Shown here: positions 1 through 10,027 of the stretch, in pieces
How the letters are laid out: every line of letters starts with the position of its first letter
Numbering within the stretch: the stretch's first letter is position 1
DNA from: Vibrionaceae bacterium
GTDB lineage: Bacteria; Pseudomonadota; Gammaproteobacteria; Enterobacterales; Vibrionaceae
Assembly (NCBI GenBank): GCA_018222805.1
Contig: JAAEZQ010000021.1
Coordinates: forward strand, 1-55,800
Length of the DNA stretch: 55,800 nucleotides
Direction: 5' to 3'
Position numbers and translations under genes: made by a program
The notes under the pieces: model-generated
What the model saw: the letters and a program-made list of their open reading frames with translations, nothing else
Told to the model about the DNA's origin: nothing
The model's database searches: none

Positions 1-107
1 CGCATTTTACGCATTTTTTCACTGCGTGAAAAGACTAATATTTGAGCATTTACAAATTGTTTTTGTAAATTGTATGAATTTCAAACAATTAGCTGTCAAA
101 TCCTTGT
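1..107. other. AT-rich intergenic end with an inverted repeat
   Basis: This is non-coding DNA after prmA. It holds a 9-bp inverted repeat, ATTTACAAA at 48-56 and TTTGTAAAT at 62-70, with a 5-nt loop. The repeat is too AT-rich to be a convincing terminator. In related bacteria dusB-fis follows prmA, so this may be the dusB-fis promoter region, but neither gene is inside the window. Confidence 0.4.
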
Positions 108-995
108 CTAGCCTTGCTTACGACCAGAGATGCGACACCACTCTTTTTGCTCAACGATAGGATCTATGTGAAGCTCATCACGGTAGTAGTTAGCGACATC
201 TTCTGCTTGGGTATCTAAAACGCCCGACATAGCAAGGTCACCATTTGGCTTCACCAGACCTTTAATGATAGGAGCAAGTTCGCGCAGAGGACCTGCAAGA
301 ATATTGGCAACGACCACGTCAGCGATCAGGCCTTCAGGTTGATTTTGAGGTAGGTAAACTTCAAGTTGATCGGCAACGCCGTTACGCTCTGCGTTGTCGC
401 GAGAGGCTTGTAGAGCTTGAGGATCAATGTCGATCCCGATGACTTTCTCTGCGCCTAGTTTGATCGCAGCGATCGCAAGAATGCCAGAGCCACAGCCAAA
501 GTCGATGACTGTCTTACCAGTCAGATCCAGGTCTTCTAGCCACTCCAGACAAAGTGCTGTTGTTGGGTGAGTCCCCGTACCAAATGCCAGGCCAGGATCG
601 AGCATGACGTTTACTGCGTCTGGCTCAGGAACGTCACGCCAGCTAGGGCAAATCCAAAGGCGCTCACCAAATTTCATAGGGTGGAAGTTTTCCATCCATT
701 CACGTTCCCAGTCTTTGTCTTCCAGCTGTTCAACTTTGTAAGCAAAATTGTCTGCAAGCATGTTACTTGCTTTGATTTGGTCGATGATGAAGTTGGTATC
801 GGCTTCTGCATCGTACAGTGCCAGAATGTCAGTATCGCCCCATAAGCGAGTTTCGCCAGGAAGAGGTTCGAATACAGGTGTGTCTTGCGCGTCTAGGAAA
901 GTAACAGACAGCGCACCAGTCTCTTCCATTAGCATGTCGCCGATTTGCTCAGCGTTTTCATTGGTCGCGTTGAGTTTGATTTGAATCCAAGGCAT
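108..995 (-). CDS. prmA: Ribosomal protein L11 methyltransferase
   Basis: PrmA trimethylates ribosomal protein L11 in the cytoplasm, using S-adenosylmethionine. The 295-aa length matches the family. An N-terminal substrate-recognition domain (about residues 1-60) and a linker are followed by a class I methyltransferase domain. Its SAM-binding motif [13 protein letters not shown] lies near residue 165, and the preceding [15 protein letters not shown] loop is typical of PrmA. The start [16 protein letters not shown] fits known PrmA N-termini. The gene lies downstream of accC on the same strand, with a terminator between them, so it probably has its own promoter. In E. coli panF sits between accC and prmA, and it is absent here. 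Confidence 0.97.
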   Translation of the reverse strand: MPWIQIKLNATNENAEQIGDMLMEETGALSVTFLDAQDTPVFEPLPGETRLWGDTDILALYDAEADTNFIIDQIKASNMLADNFAYKVEQLEDKDWEREWMENFHPMKFGERLWICPSWRDVPEPDAVNVMLDPGLAFGTGTHPTTALCLEWLEDLDLTGKTVIDFGCGSGILAIAAIKLGAEKVIGIDIDPQALQASRDNAERNGVADQLEVYLPQNQPEGLIADVVVANILAGPLRELAPIIKGLVKPNGDLAMSGVLDTQAEDVANYYRDELHIDPIVEQKEWCRISGRKQG

Positions 996-1078
996 TGGTT
1001 TTTGCTCTTACAGTAAATGAAGTGGCGCAGAGTTTACCAGAACTCTGCGATTTGTTTGAGTATAGATAGTATACAAAA

Positions 1079-1109
1079 CAAAAATGCCCACAGATGTGGG
1101 CATTTTTTA
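1079..1109 (-). terminator. Rho-independent terminator after accC
   Basis: The hairpin has arms TGCCCAC and GTGGGCA around a 4-nt loop and is flanked by A and T runs on both sides. It lies just beyond the accC stop. The U-run on the minus strand fits termination of the aroQ-accB-accC transcript. Confidence 0.85.
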
Positions 1110-1125
1110 AGAGTTTTACAAAGGC

Positions 1126-2469
1126 TTATTGTAGGCCTAGTTTCTTCTCTAGGTAATGAATGTTTGAACCACCGTGTTGGAAGTTCTCATCATTCATGAT
1201 CGCAACTTGAAGTGGCACGTTAGTTTTGATGCCTTCAATGATCATCTCACCAAGTGCGTTCTTCATACGTGCAATCGCTACATCACGGTTCTCACCGTAA
1301 GTAATCAGCTTACCAATCATTGAGTCATAATGAGGAGGTACTGAGTAACCTGTGTAGATGTGTGATTCCCAACGTACACCCATACCACCTGGAGAGTGGA
1401 AGCGCTCAATCTTACCTGGTGATGGTAGGAAGCGTTCTGGATCTTCAGCGTTGATACGACACTCGATAGCATGGCCGCGGATCTTAATGTCATCCTGAGT
1501 GAATGACAAAGGTTGACCTGCTGCAACACGTAACTGCTCTTTAATTAGGTCGATGCCCGTTACCATTTCTGTTACTGGGTGTTCTACCTGAATACGAGTG
1601 TTCATTTCAATGAAGTAGAACTCACCGTTTTCGTATAGGAATTCAAACGTACCTGCACCGCGGTAACCGATTTCGATACATGCACGAGTACAACGTTCAC
1701 CGATGTACTTACGCATTTCTTCAGTGATACCTGGTGCTGGTGCTTCTTCCACAACTTTCTGGTGACGACGCTGCATTGAACAGTCACGCTCACCTAGGTG
1801 GATTGCACCACCTTGGCCGTCAGCAATGACCTGAACTTCAACGTGACGTGGGTTTTCTAGGAATTTCTCCATGTAAACCATGTCGTTGTTGAACGCAGCT
1901 TTTGCTTCTGCACGTGTCATAGCAATGGCTTGGACTAGCTCTTTTTCAGAACGTACAACGCGCATACCACGACCACCGCCGCCGCCTGACGCTTTGATGA
2001 TTACTGGGTAACCAATGCGTTTAGCAAACGCTTTGTTTTTCTCTTCATCATTGTCCAGTGGGCCGTCAGAGCCTGGTACACAAGGAACACCTGCTTTCTT
2101 CATTGCGTTGATCGCTGAAACTTTATCGCCCATTAAGCGAATAGTTTCTGCTTTTGGTCCAACAAAGATGAAGCCGCTACGCTCAACTTGTTCAGCGAAG
2201 TCTGCATTTTCTGACAAGAAGCCGTAACCTGGGTGGATAGCTACTGCTCCCGTTACTTCTGCTGCAGAAATGATGCGTGGAATGTTTAGGTAGCTATCGA
2301 TACCACGAGCAGGACCGATACATACGGTTTCGTCTGCAAGTAATACGTGCTTAAGATCGCGGTCAGCTGTTGAGTGAACAGCAACGGTCTTAATACCTAA
2401 CTCTTTACAAGCGCGAAGGATACGAAGTGCAATTTCACCTCGGTTCGCGATGACTACTTTATCTAGCAT
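1126..2469 (-). CDS. accC: Acetyl-CoA carboxylase, biotin carboxylase subunit
   Basis: AccC carboxylates the biotin on AccB with ATP and bicarbonate, the first half-reaction of malonyl-CoA synthesis for fatty acids. The 447-aa length matches E. coli AccC (449). The N-terminal preATP-grasp domain begins [20 protein letters not shown]. The ATP-grasp domain carries the glycine-rich loop [12 protein letters not shown] near residue 160. The conserved [16 protein letters not shown] block (near 285) and the C-terminal biotin carboxylase domain are complete. The gene is 14 nt downstream of accB and co-transcribed with it. Confidence 0.98.
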   Translation of the reverse strand: MLDKVVIANRGEIALRILRACKELGIKTVAVHSTADRDLKHVLLADETVCIGPARGIDSYLNIPRIISAAEVTGAVAIHPGYGFLSENADFAEQVERSGFIFVGPKAETIRLMGDKVSAINAMKKAGVPCVPGSDGPLDNDEEKNKAFAKRIGYPVIIKASGGGGGRGMRVVRSEKELVQAIAMTRAEAKAAFNNDMVYMEKFLENPRHVEVQVIADGQGGAIHLGERDCSMQRRHQKVVEEAPAPGITEEMRKYIGERCTRACIEIGYRGAGTFEFLYENGEFYFIEMNTRIQVEHPVTEMVTGIDLIKEQLRVAAGQPLSFTQDDIKIRGHAIECRINAEDPERFLPSPGKIERFHSPGGMGVRWESHIYTGYSVPPHYDSMIGKLITYGENRDVAIARMKNALGEMIIEGIKTNVPLQVAIMNDENFQHGGSNIHYLEKKLGLQ

Positions 2470-2483
2470 AAGGCAAGCCTCGC

Positions 2484-2942
2484 TTATTCGATTACAACTA
2501 GAGGTTGGTCGAATTCAACTGGTTGGCCGTCTTCAACTAAAATTGCAGCAACAACGCCAGACTTGTCCGCTTCGATTTGGTTCATCATCTTCATCGCTTC
2601 AACGATACATAGTGTCTCGCCTGCGTTAACTTTTTGGCCTACTTCAACGAATGCTTTTGCGTCAGGGCTTGGAGAGCGGTAGAAAGTACCAACCATTGGA
2701 GAAAGAACTTGGTGACCTGTAGGTACTGCTGCCGTTTCTGCTGCTGGCGCTTCTGCTACAGGTGCCGCTGCTACTGGAGCAGGTGCTGCTACCGGAGCTG
2801 CTGCGTAGTGAACTGGTGCCGGAGCTGCTGCAGCGCCGTGACGACTGATGCGTACTGACTCTTCACCTTCTGAAATTTCTAGTTCAGCAATGCCAGACTC
2901 TTCAACTAACTCGATTAGCTTTTTGATTTTACGAATATCCAT
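2484..2942 (-). CDS. accB: Biotin carboxyl carrier protein of acetyl-CoA carboxylase
   Basis: AccB carries the biotin that shuttles CO2 between AccC and the AccA-AccD transcarboxylase. It has 152 residues. An N-terminal dimerisation segment (1-35) is followed by a flexible Ala/Pro/Val-rich linker (about 36-75) and the biotinyl domain (about 77-152). The biotinylated lysine is K118 in the motif EAMKMMNQ. The long low-complexity linker is usual for this family. The gene sits between aroQ upstream and accC 14 nt downstream. Confidence 0.98.
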   Translation of the reverse strand: MDIRKIKKLIELVEESGIAELEISEGEESVRISRHGAAAAPAPVHYAAAPVAAPAPVAAAPVAEAPAAETAAVPTGHQVLSPMVGTFYRSPSPDAKAFVEVGQKVNAGETLCIVEAMKMMNQIEADKSGVVAAILVEDGQPVEFDQPLVVIE

Positions 2943-3002
2943 CTTTTCTTTCTCTTTTATCTTGTGATTAAGACAACCCCGTAGGATTGCAGAGTGTAAG
3001 GG

Positions 3003-3452
3003 TTACTTTGTCTGAAGTTTGTTAATTGCGGCAGACAGAGCAAATTCATAACCTTGTGCGCCTAGACCGCAAATCACCCCTTCTGCCTTATCAGACAGGT
3101 ATGAGTGATGACGAAACGGCTCACGTGCATACACGTTTGATAGGTGCACCTCGATAAATGGGATGGCGACGCCAAGTAATGCATCTCGCAGTGCTACACT
3201 GGTATGAGTGAAAGCAGCTGGATTGATGATGATGAAATCAATCTTGCCATGTGCGGCATGAATGGCTTCAATCAGTTCGTACTCACGATTTGATTGCAGG
3301 TGTTCTAATTCCACCCCTGTATTGTGAGCTTGCTCCGTTAGCGTATTCACAATTTGTGCTAGGGTGTTATTACCATAGTGTGTCGGTTCACGCAGACCTA
3401 ACAGGTTAAGGTTTGGTCCGTTTAGAACAAGAATCCGTGACTTTGCAGACAT
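3003..3452 (-). CDS. aroQ: 3-dehydroquinate dehydratase, type II
   Basis: AroQ converts 3-dehydroquinate to 3-dehydroshikimate in the shikimate pathway. It forms cytoplasmic dodecamers. The conserved N-terminal block [12 protein letters not shown], the [16 protein letters not shown] segment and the catalytic-histidine region IEVHLSN are present. I chose the ATG at 3452 (149 aa, starting [12 protein letters not shown]) because the family begins there. The reading frame stays open 30 codons further upstream, but that stretch is AT-rich and unlike the family. The gene leads the aroQ-accB-accC row, 60 nt before accB. Confidence 0.96.
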   Translation of the reverse strand: MSAKSRILVLNGPNLNLLGLREPTHYGNNTLAQIVNTLTEQAHNTGVELEHLQSNREYELIEAIHAAHGKIDFIIINPAAFTHTSVALRDALLGVAIPFIEVHLSNVYAREPFRHHSYLSDKAEGVICGLGAQGYEFALSAAINKLQTK

Positions 3453-3696
3453 TATGTTGCTATCTTCCCTTATCGTGAGTGGAACGTTTATTTTCCCAAA
3501 TATACGATAATTCAACACGATTTTTTTGTTAAAACCGAGCAAAATTTAAAAAATCGACCAAGATTATAGCTAATTCAGAGCAATTAGCAGCAATTTACTG
3601 GTCTAATCTCCCAATGGCTCATCTTGTTTCTGCAACCAAGTTAACAAAAATAACCTAATTACCACATCAAGAAAGTGACTAACTTACGTCCCAAAG

Positions 3697-3727
3697 CAAA
3701 AACCGCCATCAAGGTGGCGGTTTTTAT
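3697..3727 (-). terminator. Terminator after acs
   Basis: The hairpin arms AACCGCCA and TGGCGGTT are flanked by A and T runs. It lies 28 nt past the acs stop codon. The minus-strand U-run follows the stem directly. Confidence 0.85.
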
Positions 3728-3754
3728 TTATGTGTTTAAAACGGGCTAGTTAGC

Positions 3755-5704
3755 TTATACCAGCTCGGCTTTCTCTGCGATGAGCTTGTCTACTACGCTA
3801 GGATCTGCAAGCGTTGATGTGTCACCCAGATTGCTGGTATCGCCGGTAGCAATTTTACGCAGAATTCTACGCATGATTTTACCAGAGCGAGTCTTAGGTA
3901 GGGAATCCGTCCAGTGCAGTACATCTGGTGTTGCAATTGGACCGATCTCTTTTCGCACCCAATCTTTCACTTCTTTGTGCAGTTCCGCTGAAGGGAATTC
4001 ACCGTCATTTAGCGTGATGTAAGCATAGATAGCCTGACCTTTGATGTCGTGCGGGATACCTACAATTGCCGCTTCTGCAATCTTATGATGCGCGACTAGA
4101 GCAGATTCAATCTCTGCGGTACCCATGCGGTGTCCAGAAACGTTCAATACGTCATCCACACGGCCTGTGATCCAGTAGTAACCGTCTTCGTCACGACGAG
4201 CACCATCGCTGGTGAAGTACATGCCCTTAAAGGTTGAGAAGTAGGTTTGTTCGAAGCGTTCGTGGTCACCGTAAACCGTACGCATTTGACCTGGCCACGA
4301 ATCAAGAATGACAAGGTTACCTTCAGTTGCACCTTCAAGAATGTTACCCATATTATCGACAAGTGCAGGCTGTACGCCGAAGAATGGACGGGTCGCTGAA
4401 CCTGGTTTTAGATCCGTTGCGCCTGGTAGTGGGGCGATTAAGATGCCGCCTGTTTCAGTTTGCCACCAAGTATCGACAATCGGAGAGTTCTCATTACCGA
4501 TGGTCTTGTAGTACCACTCCCATGCTTCTGGGTTGATTGGTTCACCGACTGAACCCATGATGCGAAGACTTGAACGAGACGTGCCTGCAACCGCTTCATT
4601 GCCTTTTGCCATTAGCGCACGAATAGCGGTTGGCGCTGTGTAAAGGATGTTAACTTGATGCTTATCAACCACTTCGCTCATTCGGCTTGTGCTTGGGTAG
4701 TTTGGCACACCTTCAAACAAGATGGTCTTAGCGCCGTTCGCTAATGGACCGTAGATAAGGTAAGTGTGACCAGTAATCCAACCCACGTCAGCCGTACACC
4801 AGAAGGTTTCGCCTGGTTGGTAGTCGAAGACGTATTTAAATGTCATTGCAGCGTAGACAAGGTAGCCACCTGTGGTGTGCAGTACGCCTTTAGGTTTACC
4901 AGTAGAGCCAGAGGTGTAAAGGATGAAAAGTGGGTCTTCGGCTTTCATCTCTTCTGGAGGGCAAACGTCAGAAACTTTTGCTGTTGCTTCATGCCACCAA
5001 ACATCGCGGTGATCATGCCATTCAACATCGCCACCAGTGCGCTTAAGGACCAACACTTTATTGATGGTTTTCACGTCTGGGTTAGTCAGTGCTTCATCCA
5101 CGTTCTTTTTAAGTGGAACGGCACGTCCACCACGAACGCCTTCGTCTGCAGTGATCACGACTTTAGCGTCTGAGTCGATGATTCGACCAGATAGCGCTTC
5201 TGGTGAGAAACCACCGAACACCACGGTGTGTACAGCGCCTATACGAGTACATGCCAGCATTGCGATTGCAGCTTCAGGTACCATTGGCATGTAGAGACAA
5301 ACTACGTCGCCTTTGCGCACGCCTTGTTCTTTTAGTGCGTTAGAGAATTTACATACTTCTTTGTGCAGTTCGTTAAAGGTAAGTGTTTTATCGTCAGCAG
5401 GGTCATCGCCTTCCCAGATGATTGCAACGTCGTCACCGTGCTCTGCTAGATGTCGGTCGATACAGTTTGCTGAGACATTAAGTGTGCCGTCTTCAAACCA
5501 GCGGATGTCGACATGACCGGTATCGAAAGAGGTGCTTTTTACTTTGGTGAAAGGTTTAATCCAATCAACGATTTTGCCGTGCTCGTCCCAGAAGCCCTCT
5601 GGATCGGTTACCGACTGCTGATACATGGCTAGGTAGGTTTCATTATCCGCGTGTGTATGAGTTTTAATGTTTTCTTTTACCGGATAAACGTGGGCTTCGC
5701 TCAT
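3755..5704 (-). CDS. acs: Acetyl-CoA synthetase (AMP-forming)
   Basis: Acs activates acetate to acetyl-CoA through acetyl-AMP and is the high-affinity route of acetate scavenging. The 649 residues match the family (about 650). The phosphate-binding motif [11 protein letters not shown] lies near residue 263. The WWQTETGG motif and the C-terminal [13 protein letters not shown] motif, whose last-but-two lysine is the site of regulatory acetylation in homologues, are present. The start has a good ribosome site (AAGGAGAGAAGCC before ATG). In vibrios acs is activated by CrbS/CrbR, and both genes lie in this window. CRP activation is also known in relatives, but I see no strong CRP site here. Confidence 0.98.
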   Translation of the reverse strand: MSEAHVYPVKENIKTHTHADNETYLAMYQQSVTDPEGFWDEHGKIVDWIKPFTKVKSTSFDTGHVDIRWFEDGTLNVSANCIDRHLAEHGDDVAIIWEGDDPADDKTLTFNELHKEVCKFSNALKEQGVRKGDVVCLYMPMVPEAAIAMLACTRIGAVHTVVFGGFSPEALSGRIIDSDAKVVITADEGVRGGRAVPLKKNVDEALTNPDVKTINKVLVLKRTGGDVEWHDHRDVWWHEATAKVSDVCPPEEMKAEDPLFILYTSGSTGKPKGVLHTTGGYLVYAAMTFKYVFDYQPGETFWCTADVGWITGHTYLIYGPLANGAKTILFEGVPNYPSTSRMSEVVDKHQVNILYTAPTAIRALMAKGNEAVAGTSRSSLRIMGSVGEPINPEAWEWYYKTIGNENSPIVDTWWQTETGGILIAPLPGATDLKPGSATRPFFGVQPALVDNMGNILEGATEGNLVILDSWPGQMRTVYGDHERFEQTYFSTFKGMYFTSDGARRDEDGYYWITGRVDDVLNVSGHRMGTAEIESALVAHHKIAEAAIVGIPHDIKGQAIYAYITLNDGEFPSAELHKEVKDWVRKEIGPIATPDVLHWTDSLPKTRSGKIMRRILRKIATGDTSNLGDTSTLADPSVVDKLIAEKAELV

Positions 5705-5997
5705 GGCTTCTCTCCTTGTGCCTTTATTTTTCGGCCTTACACCAATCTACATAAGACTTTGAATCTTTACTTTGTAGGGCTGTTGCTGTTACTCGTTCAT
5801 TAATACTCTGATTTTCTGACAACAGAATGAATCGAACGGGTATTTGTTTTAAACAGTCAGCCGTTGCAAGAACGACCTTGTGCTTATAACTGTCAGTCAC
5901 AGCGCGTATTTCCACAATTAGACTTTAGGATGATAGAGAGGGAACTACCGGAAAAGGTTTGAAATAAAAGTAATTATGGGAGCTAGGTCAACAGGAA
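5705..5997 (-). other. acs upstream region with a doubtful 63-codon ORF
   Basis: The 293 nt between the exonuclease gene and acs must hold the acs promoter and any CrbR site. A GTG-initiated frame of 63 codons spans 5915-5724 on the same strand as acs and ends 19 nt before it. It has no clear ribosome site, no recognised family and no membrane or signal segment. It may be chance or a leader ORF. I could not identify a clear CRP or CrbR operator. Confidence 0.35.
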
Positions 5998-6627
5998 TTA
6001 TTTGTATGGCACGTTGAGACTAGGTAAATCACCTTTGGTTAAACGAACAAAGACCAATGCGGCGGATATGGCATCTTGCAATGCGTCATGCTTGTCTTGC
6101 ATAGGCAGTTCAAGGTGCTTGCAAATAGCCTCCAGACTTAAGTCGAAATAGGCATTAGGTAAATGTCGTTCCAATTTGTCGTGGTAAATCTGGCTCACTT
6201 CAATCAAAGGGTTTGGCAGAGGGAACCCCAGTTGCCGTTGGCAAGCGAGATCCAATATTTTTTTGTCATAGCGAATGTGGTAGCCGACTAACGGACGATT
6301 GCCGATAAAGTCGATTAGCTTTAGTAGTGCATCCTTTTCGCTGATGCCGTCCACTAAATCCTGGTGGCGAATTTTGTGGATTTTCACCGAGCCAGAATCG
6401 AGCGACTGTGGTGCACGTAGGTGCACTTCAAATGGCTGGCTGGTGATAATACGATTATCAATGATCTTAGTGGCTGCGATGGTAACAAGTTCCGCTCGGT
6501 TGGGATCTAAGCTGGTGGTTTCACAGTCGAGGGAAACTAACTCTGCTTTATTTGGTGCACAGAATAGCGACTGGTACGGCGAGCCTTTTAGCTTATGGTG
6601 CCAATATTTTCGTTGTAGCCAATTCAT
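5998..6627 (-). CDS. 3'-5' exonuclease, DnaQ-like (DEDDh)
   Basis: This 209-residue protein belongs to the DnaQ-like superfamily of 3'-5' exonucleases. Motif I is LDCETTSLDP with D34 and E36. A second acidic motif is in GYHIRYDKKILDLA, and motif III is KHDALQDA with the general-base histidine and final aspartate (DEDDh type). It is shorter than replicative DnaQ and lacks its polymerase-binding tail, so it is probably not the proofreading subunit. The gene lies 30 nt downstream of the CBS/nucleotidyltransferase gene and likely shares its transcript. Its substrate is unknown, and its place between that gene and acs suggests a conserved but undefined partnership. Confidence 0.88.
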   Translation of the reverse strand: MNWLQRKYWHHKLKGSPYQSLFCAPNKAELVSLDCETTSLDPNRAELVTIAATKIIDNRIITSQPFEVHLRAPQSLDSGSVKIHKIRHQDLVDGISEKDALLKLIDFIGNRPLVGYHIRYDKKILDLACQRQLGFPLPNPLIEVSQIYHDKLERHLPNAYFDLSLEAICKHLELPMQDKHDALQDAISAALVFVRLTKGDLPSLNVPYK

Positions 6628-6657
6628 CCCTGATACCTCTTGTACGACTCATCGGAC

Positions 6658-8484
6658 TTAATCACGAATCTGATAGTGGAAGCCTAAAAACTGCTGAAAC
6701 TTTTTCACGACATGCAGGCTATGTCGCAGTAAGTCTCGCTCGGTTCTGTCGAGTTGTTTGATGTCGATATTATTCAGAGCCTCTTGTTGATTCAGTTGCT
6801 GATTGAGACGAAGCTTAAAGAACAACTTGAGTGCTTCGTTTAAGTTGTCGGCCGTTTCAGGCTCTAAAATTCGCTTGTTCCTCAAGGCTTCTATACGGGC
6901 AAAGGTATTTTTCTCTTCAATGGCATATTCAAGAGATAGAGTTCGGATGCCGTGCACAATTGGGAAAATACCGCCTCGTTTGATATCTAAGCCATCTTTG
7001 GCACTTTTGACGTTACCAAATAGCGTCAGTGGCACAGAAAACTGCAGCGCTGGTCGGGTGAAGTCAGACAAGATCAGCATGCGATCTTTCATCGTGTCCC
7101 TGAGGTGATTGGCGACAGGAGTCAGTAAGGCTCGATTGCCCGCTACGGCTTGAGCATCACTGAAGATGGCTAAATCCATGATTTGTTCTGGCTGTGCCTT
7201 TGAAATCCAATTATCAAGGGTTCGAATCCACTCTGATTGAGAGTTGACCCACTTAGGGTTGTTGACCATCACTTTTCCTGGGCAAAGCGGGTAACCCAAC
7301 TGCTGCAGCGTGTGAGTGAATGATTGCATCACCTGAACGCATTGTGACCACTCCAAACCGTCTTTAATGATCAACGCATTATCCTGATCGGTTTTGAGAA
7401 TTTGTTCGCCTCGTCCTTCCGAGCCTAAAACAATGAGACAGCAGTGGTCGTGGAGCGCGGGTGGAACAACCAACTCGAAAGCTTTCTCTATGATTTGCTC
7501 GTTAACGGCTGAAATGAGCTCCATGATGAATCGGGTGCGAATGCCGTTTCTCACTAGGCTTTCTACCAACTGACGTTGTCGGTTGGATGCAAGGGCAAGC
7601 TCTTCCACACTGCTGGCTCTGGCGATACTCAGCGTGAGTACGTGCGAGTGGGTAGAGAAAGCACTGAGGATTTGCGTCATATCCAGCATGCCTATGGCTT
7701 GATTGCCATCGCATACCATTAAGCGTTTCATCCGGTTACGCGTCATAGTAATCATGGCGTTAAACAGGAAGTCGCCTTCATCGACATGATAAACCGGGAA
7801 GGTGGCTATTTCGCCAACTGGTGTATCGACTGCGCGATCATCTAACATCACCGAGTGAAGCATATTGGTACGAGTGACAATGGCGTACGGGTGCGCAGAT
7901 GGCCATTTTTCAAGGCGCGCATCGTCTGCATTCAGCTTCACTAACGCAGCATCTATGCCGTTTTCTTTTAAGGTTCTTGTCACCTTATTGATAGGCGTTT
8001 CGGGGGACAGGATCATCGGTGGGTGGTAAATGCCCTTATCGACTTTGGTCAGAATAAACTCAGCCAGATTTTGCTGTTGCTGTGCCGCTTCTATCAGCGC
8101 CTGTCGTTTTGACAGGTTGTTATCGAAGTACGCCGCGAATTGTCCATTCTCGTTATAGAGTTCGAGAAACACCTCTTTTGGTAGCAAATAGGACAGAGTG
8201 TCTTCAAGTGCGACATACTGATGGCGCACGCTTTCTTCAAATAGAGAGCGTACGTCGAACATATCGTCGTTGGCATAGTGGGCGAATACTTCGCTCTGGT
8301 CTTTGGAGCGCTCTTCCACTGCACCTTTGATCAAAATATGCAAATGAGGATTCGATTGCCCACAAGATAAAATCACATCTCGAGTTCGATAATATGCTAC
8401 GTCAAGTGATGAACGCAGCCGCGCTTGTTGTTTGCTGGTCAGGCGGTCGAATGGTGGAGATTGCATATTGAATTTATCAGGCAT
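6658..8484 (-). CDS. cNMP-binding/CBS/DUF294 nucleotidyltransferase-like protein
   Basis: This predicted signalling protein has about 608 residues. The order is an N-terminal cyclic-nucleotide-binding-like domain (about 10-120), a pair of CBS domains (about 145-280), a DUF294 nucleotidyltransferase domain with LGSEGRGEQ and TDQDNAL (from about residue 350), and a DUF294 C-terminal domain. The G-S and D-x-D residues of the GlnD-type nucleotidyl-transfer site are intact, so catalysis is plausible, but no target is known. The frame is open to a GTG at 8511. I prefer the ATG at 8484, or possibly 8466; none has a strong ribosome site. It probably forms an operon with the exonuclease gene downstream. 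Confidence 0.85.
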   Translation of the reverse strand: MPDKFNMQSPPFDRLTSKQQARLRSSLDVAYYRTRDVILSCGQSNPHLHILIKGAVEERSKDQSEVFAHYANDDMFDVRSLFEESVRHQYVALEDTLSYLLPKEVFLELYNENGQFAAYFDNNLSKRQALIEAAQQQQNLAEFILTKVDKGIYHPPMILSPETPINKVTRTLKENGIDAALVKLNADDARLEKWPSAHPYAIVTRTNMLHSVMLDDRAVDTPVGEIATFPVYHVDEGDFLFNAMITMTRNRMKRLMVCDGNQAIGMLDMTQILSAFSTHSHVLTLSIARASSVEELALASNRQRQLVESLVRNGIRTRFIMELISAVNEQIIEKAFELVVPPALHDHCCLIVLGSEGRGEQILKTDQDNALIIKDGLEWSQCVQVMQSFTHTLQQLGYPLCPGKVMVNNPKWVNSQSEWIRTLDNWISKAQPEQIMDLAIFSDAQAVAGNRALLTPVANHLRDTMKDRMLILSDFTRPALQFSVPLTLFGNVKSAKDGLDIKRGGIFPIVHGIRTLSLEYAIEEKNTFARIEALRNKRILEPETADNLNEALKLFFKLRLNQQLNQQEALNNIDIKQLDRTERDLLRHSLHVVKKFQQFLGFHYQIRD

Positions 8485-8716
8485 AAGGAACCCAAAAATT
8501 GAAAGGAACACATTCTAAGTCTGACAAATTTCTTTCTATAAGCCAGACGACTTTGGTCTAAATCCAGTGCGTTGAAACCCAAGCTTTTTTGATTTTTAAA
8601 AGTTTGTCTCCCATCGAGGAAACGGTAAGTTGCCGATTCTTCCCTTTTTCTGCTCCGTTTAGCGATCCATAATTCACGCTCATAAACGTTGGTGTTCCCA
8701 TTTTAGGAAAATAATA

Positions 8717-9907
8717 ATGCTAAAACCTTCTCCGTATGGCTGGATATCTCAGTACTTTGTCGGATTCTTTTTTGCTTATGGTGTCTATCTGCCATTTTGG
8801 TCATTGTGGTTTAAAGAGCAGGGTGTCTCTTCGACAGACATTGGTTTACTCGTTGGTTTAGGCTTGGCGACTCGTTGTGTAGCGAACCTAGTGATTACCC
8901 CTCGGATTCATAAAGTTGAGCGTTTGATGCCAACTTTGCGCTGGTTAAGTTTGGCAGCTCTTATCTTTGTGGGATTCCATTTTTTTACCGGAGGCAATTT
9001 TTGGTTAATGGCGTTAGCAACCGTCCTGTTTAACTTATGTTGTGGGCCTGTGGTGCCACTGTCAGATGCGATGGCTAACTACTACGCTCGTTTGAATATG
9101 CTGGACTACGGCCGCACGCGTTTATGGGGCTCGGTTGCGTTTATCGGCGGTTCTACTGTGGTCGGTTACTTAGTGGCAGGGTTTGGTTCGGATATGATTC
9201 TCTACACAGCGATGGCAGGTGTATTGCTTTCGCTGCTTTTTGCGATGCGTAATACTAATCCTATGCCCGTCACTCTGAGCGATCAGCACGCTGAGCGCCC
9301 TAAATTGTCGGCACTATTAACAGAAAAGTCCGTCCTGAAATTTTTAGTGCTTGTGTCTCTGATTCAGGGCAGCCATGCGGCCTATTACGGCTTTAGTGCT
9401 ATTCACTGGAAAGCAGCAGGCCACTCTGAAGATGTGATTGGCTACCTTTGGAGTTTAGGAGTGGCGGCGGAGGTGGCCGTGTTTGCACTAAGTAAGCGAA
9501 TATTCGCTGGTCAGTCTTTGCGTACCCTGTTTGTTATTGCTGCTTGCGGCGTGATGATGCGTTGGGGGATCACGGCAGGCACCACATCAATTTTTGCTTT
9601 AGTTGTTGTTCAGTTGCTGCATGGCGTGACGTTCGCGGCAGCGCACATTGCTGCAATTCAATACATTCAGAATTCAGAAGAGAATAAAATGGTCGCATTG
9701 CAGGCGCTGTACAATGCTATTCCATTGGGGGCATTTATTGCGCTTATGACTGTGCTTAGCGGCTGGGCTTATGAGCATTGGGGCTCACTTGTGTTTTGGG
9801 GGATGGCTGCAATGGGCTTATTTGCGCTGTTCATTAAGCTGGATCCACAAGAGCCTGCAACGCATGTTGTTGACCTGTCGGAAAAAGCACTTGAAACACA
9901 GAATTAG
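8717..9907 (+). CDS. MFS transporter, HcaT-like (3-phenylpropionate permease family)
   Basis: This 396-residue inner-membrane carrier has about 12 hydrophobic segments. It resembles E. coli HcaT in several blocks: the N-terminal YFVGFFFAYGVYLPFWSLW, the loop DYGRTRLWGSVAF, and the mid-protein GSHAAYYGFSAIHWKAAGH. HcaT-like proteins are annotated as phenylpropionate permeases, but the substrate in vibrios is not shown by the sequence. The start ATG has an AGGA ribosome site 8 nt upstream. It is divergent from the CBS/nucleotidyltransferase gene across 232 nt and ends in its own terminator before crbS. Confidence 0.87.
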   Translation: MLKPSPYGWISQYFVGFFFAYGVYLPFWSLWFKEQGVSSTDIGLLVGLGLATRCVANLVITPRIHKVERLMPTLRWLSLAALIFVGFHFFTGGNFWLMALATVLFNLCCGPVVPLSDAMANYYARLNMLDYGRTRLWGSVAFIGGSTVVGYLVAGFGSDMILYTAMAGVLLSLLFAMRNTNPMPVTLSDQHAERPKLSALLTEKSVLKFLVLVSLIQGSHAAYYGFSAIHWKAAGHSEDVIGYLWSLGVAAEVAVFALSKRIFAGQSLRTLFVIAACGVMMRWGITAGTTSIFALVVVQLLHGVTFAAAHIAAIQYIQNSEENKMVALQALYNAIPLGAFIALMTVLSGWAYEHWGSLVFWGMAAMGLFALFIKLDPQEPATHVVDLSEKALETQN

Positions 9908-9967
9908 ACTTCTGTGACAAAGGTTAAAAACTAAGCTTTGTCTCTGTTGTGAAAGCAGTGTTAAATG

Positions 9968-10000
9968 AAACCTCTCCCTCGCGGAGAGGTTTTTGTTTTT
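9968..10000 (+). terminator. Terminator between the MFS gene and crbS
   Basis: The hairpin CCTCTCC/GGAGAGG (9971-9989) has a 5-nt loop, flanking A/T pairs and a T-rich tail. It separates the MFS gene from crbS. It also argues against an upstream crbS start at 9965, which would put the hairpin inside the coding sequence. Confidence 0.85.
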
Positions 10001-10027
10001 TGTAAGCAAGGTCAGAAAGGATATCGG

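Noticed and set aside
567..984. Open frames on the plus strand inside prmA
   Set aside because: They are antisense to a well-conserved gene with full-length family similarity and have no ribosome site or homology.
2640..2860. Low-complexity Ala/Pro/Val repeat in accB as a novel repeat
   Set aside because: It is the usual flexible linker of biotin carboxyl carrier protein.
5724..5915. Sixty-three-codon ORF upstream of acs as a real gene
   Set aside because: GTG start, no ribosome site, no known family and no membrane or signal segment. It is recorded as part of the acs upstream region instead.
9965..10027. Extended start of crbS at 9965
   Set aside because: The added 21 residues would be encoded by the terminator hairpin of the MFS gene; ATG 10028 has a better ribosome site and a typical membrane-protein N-terminus.
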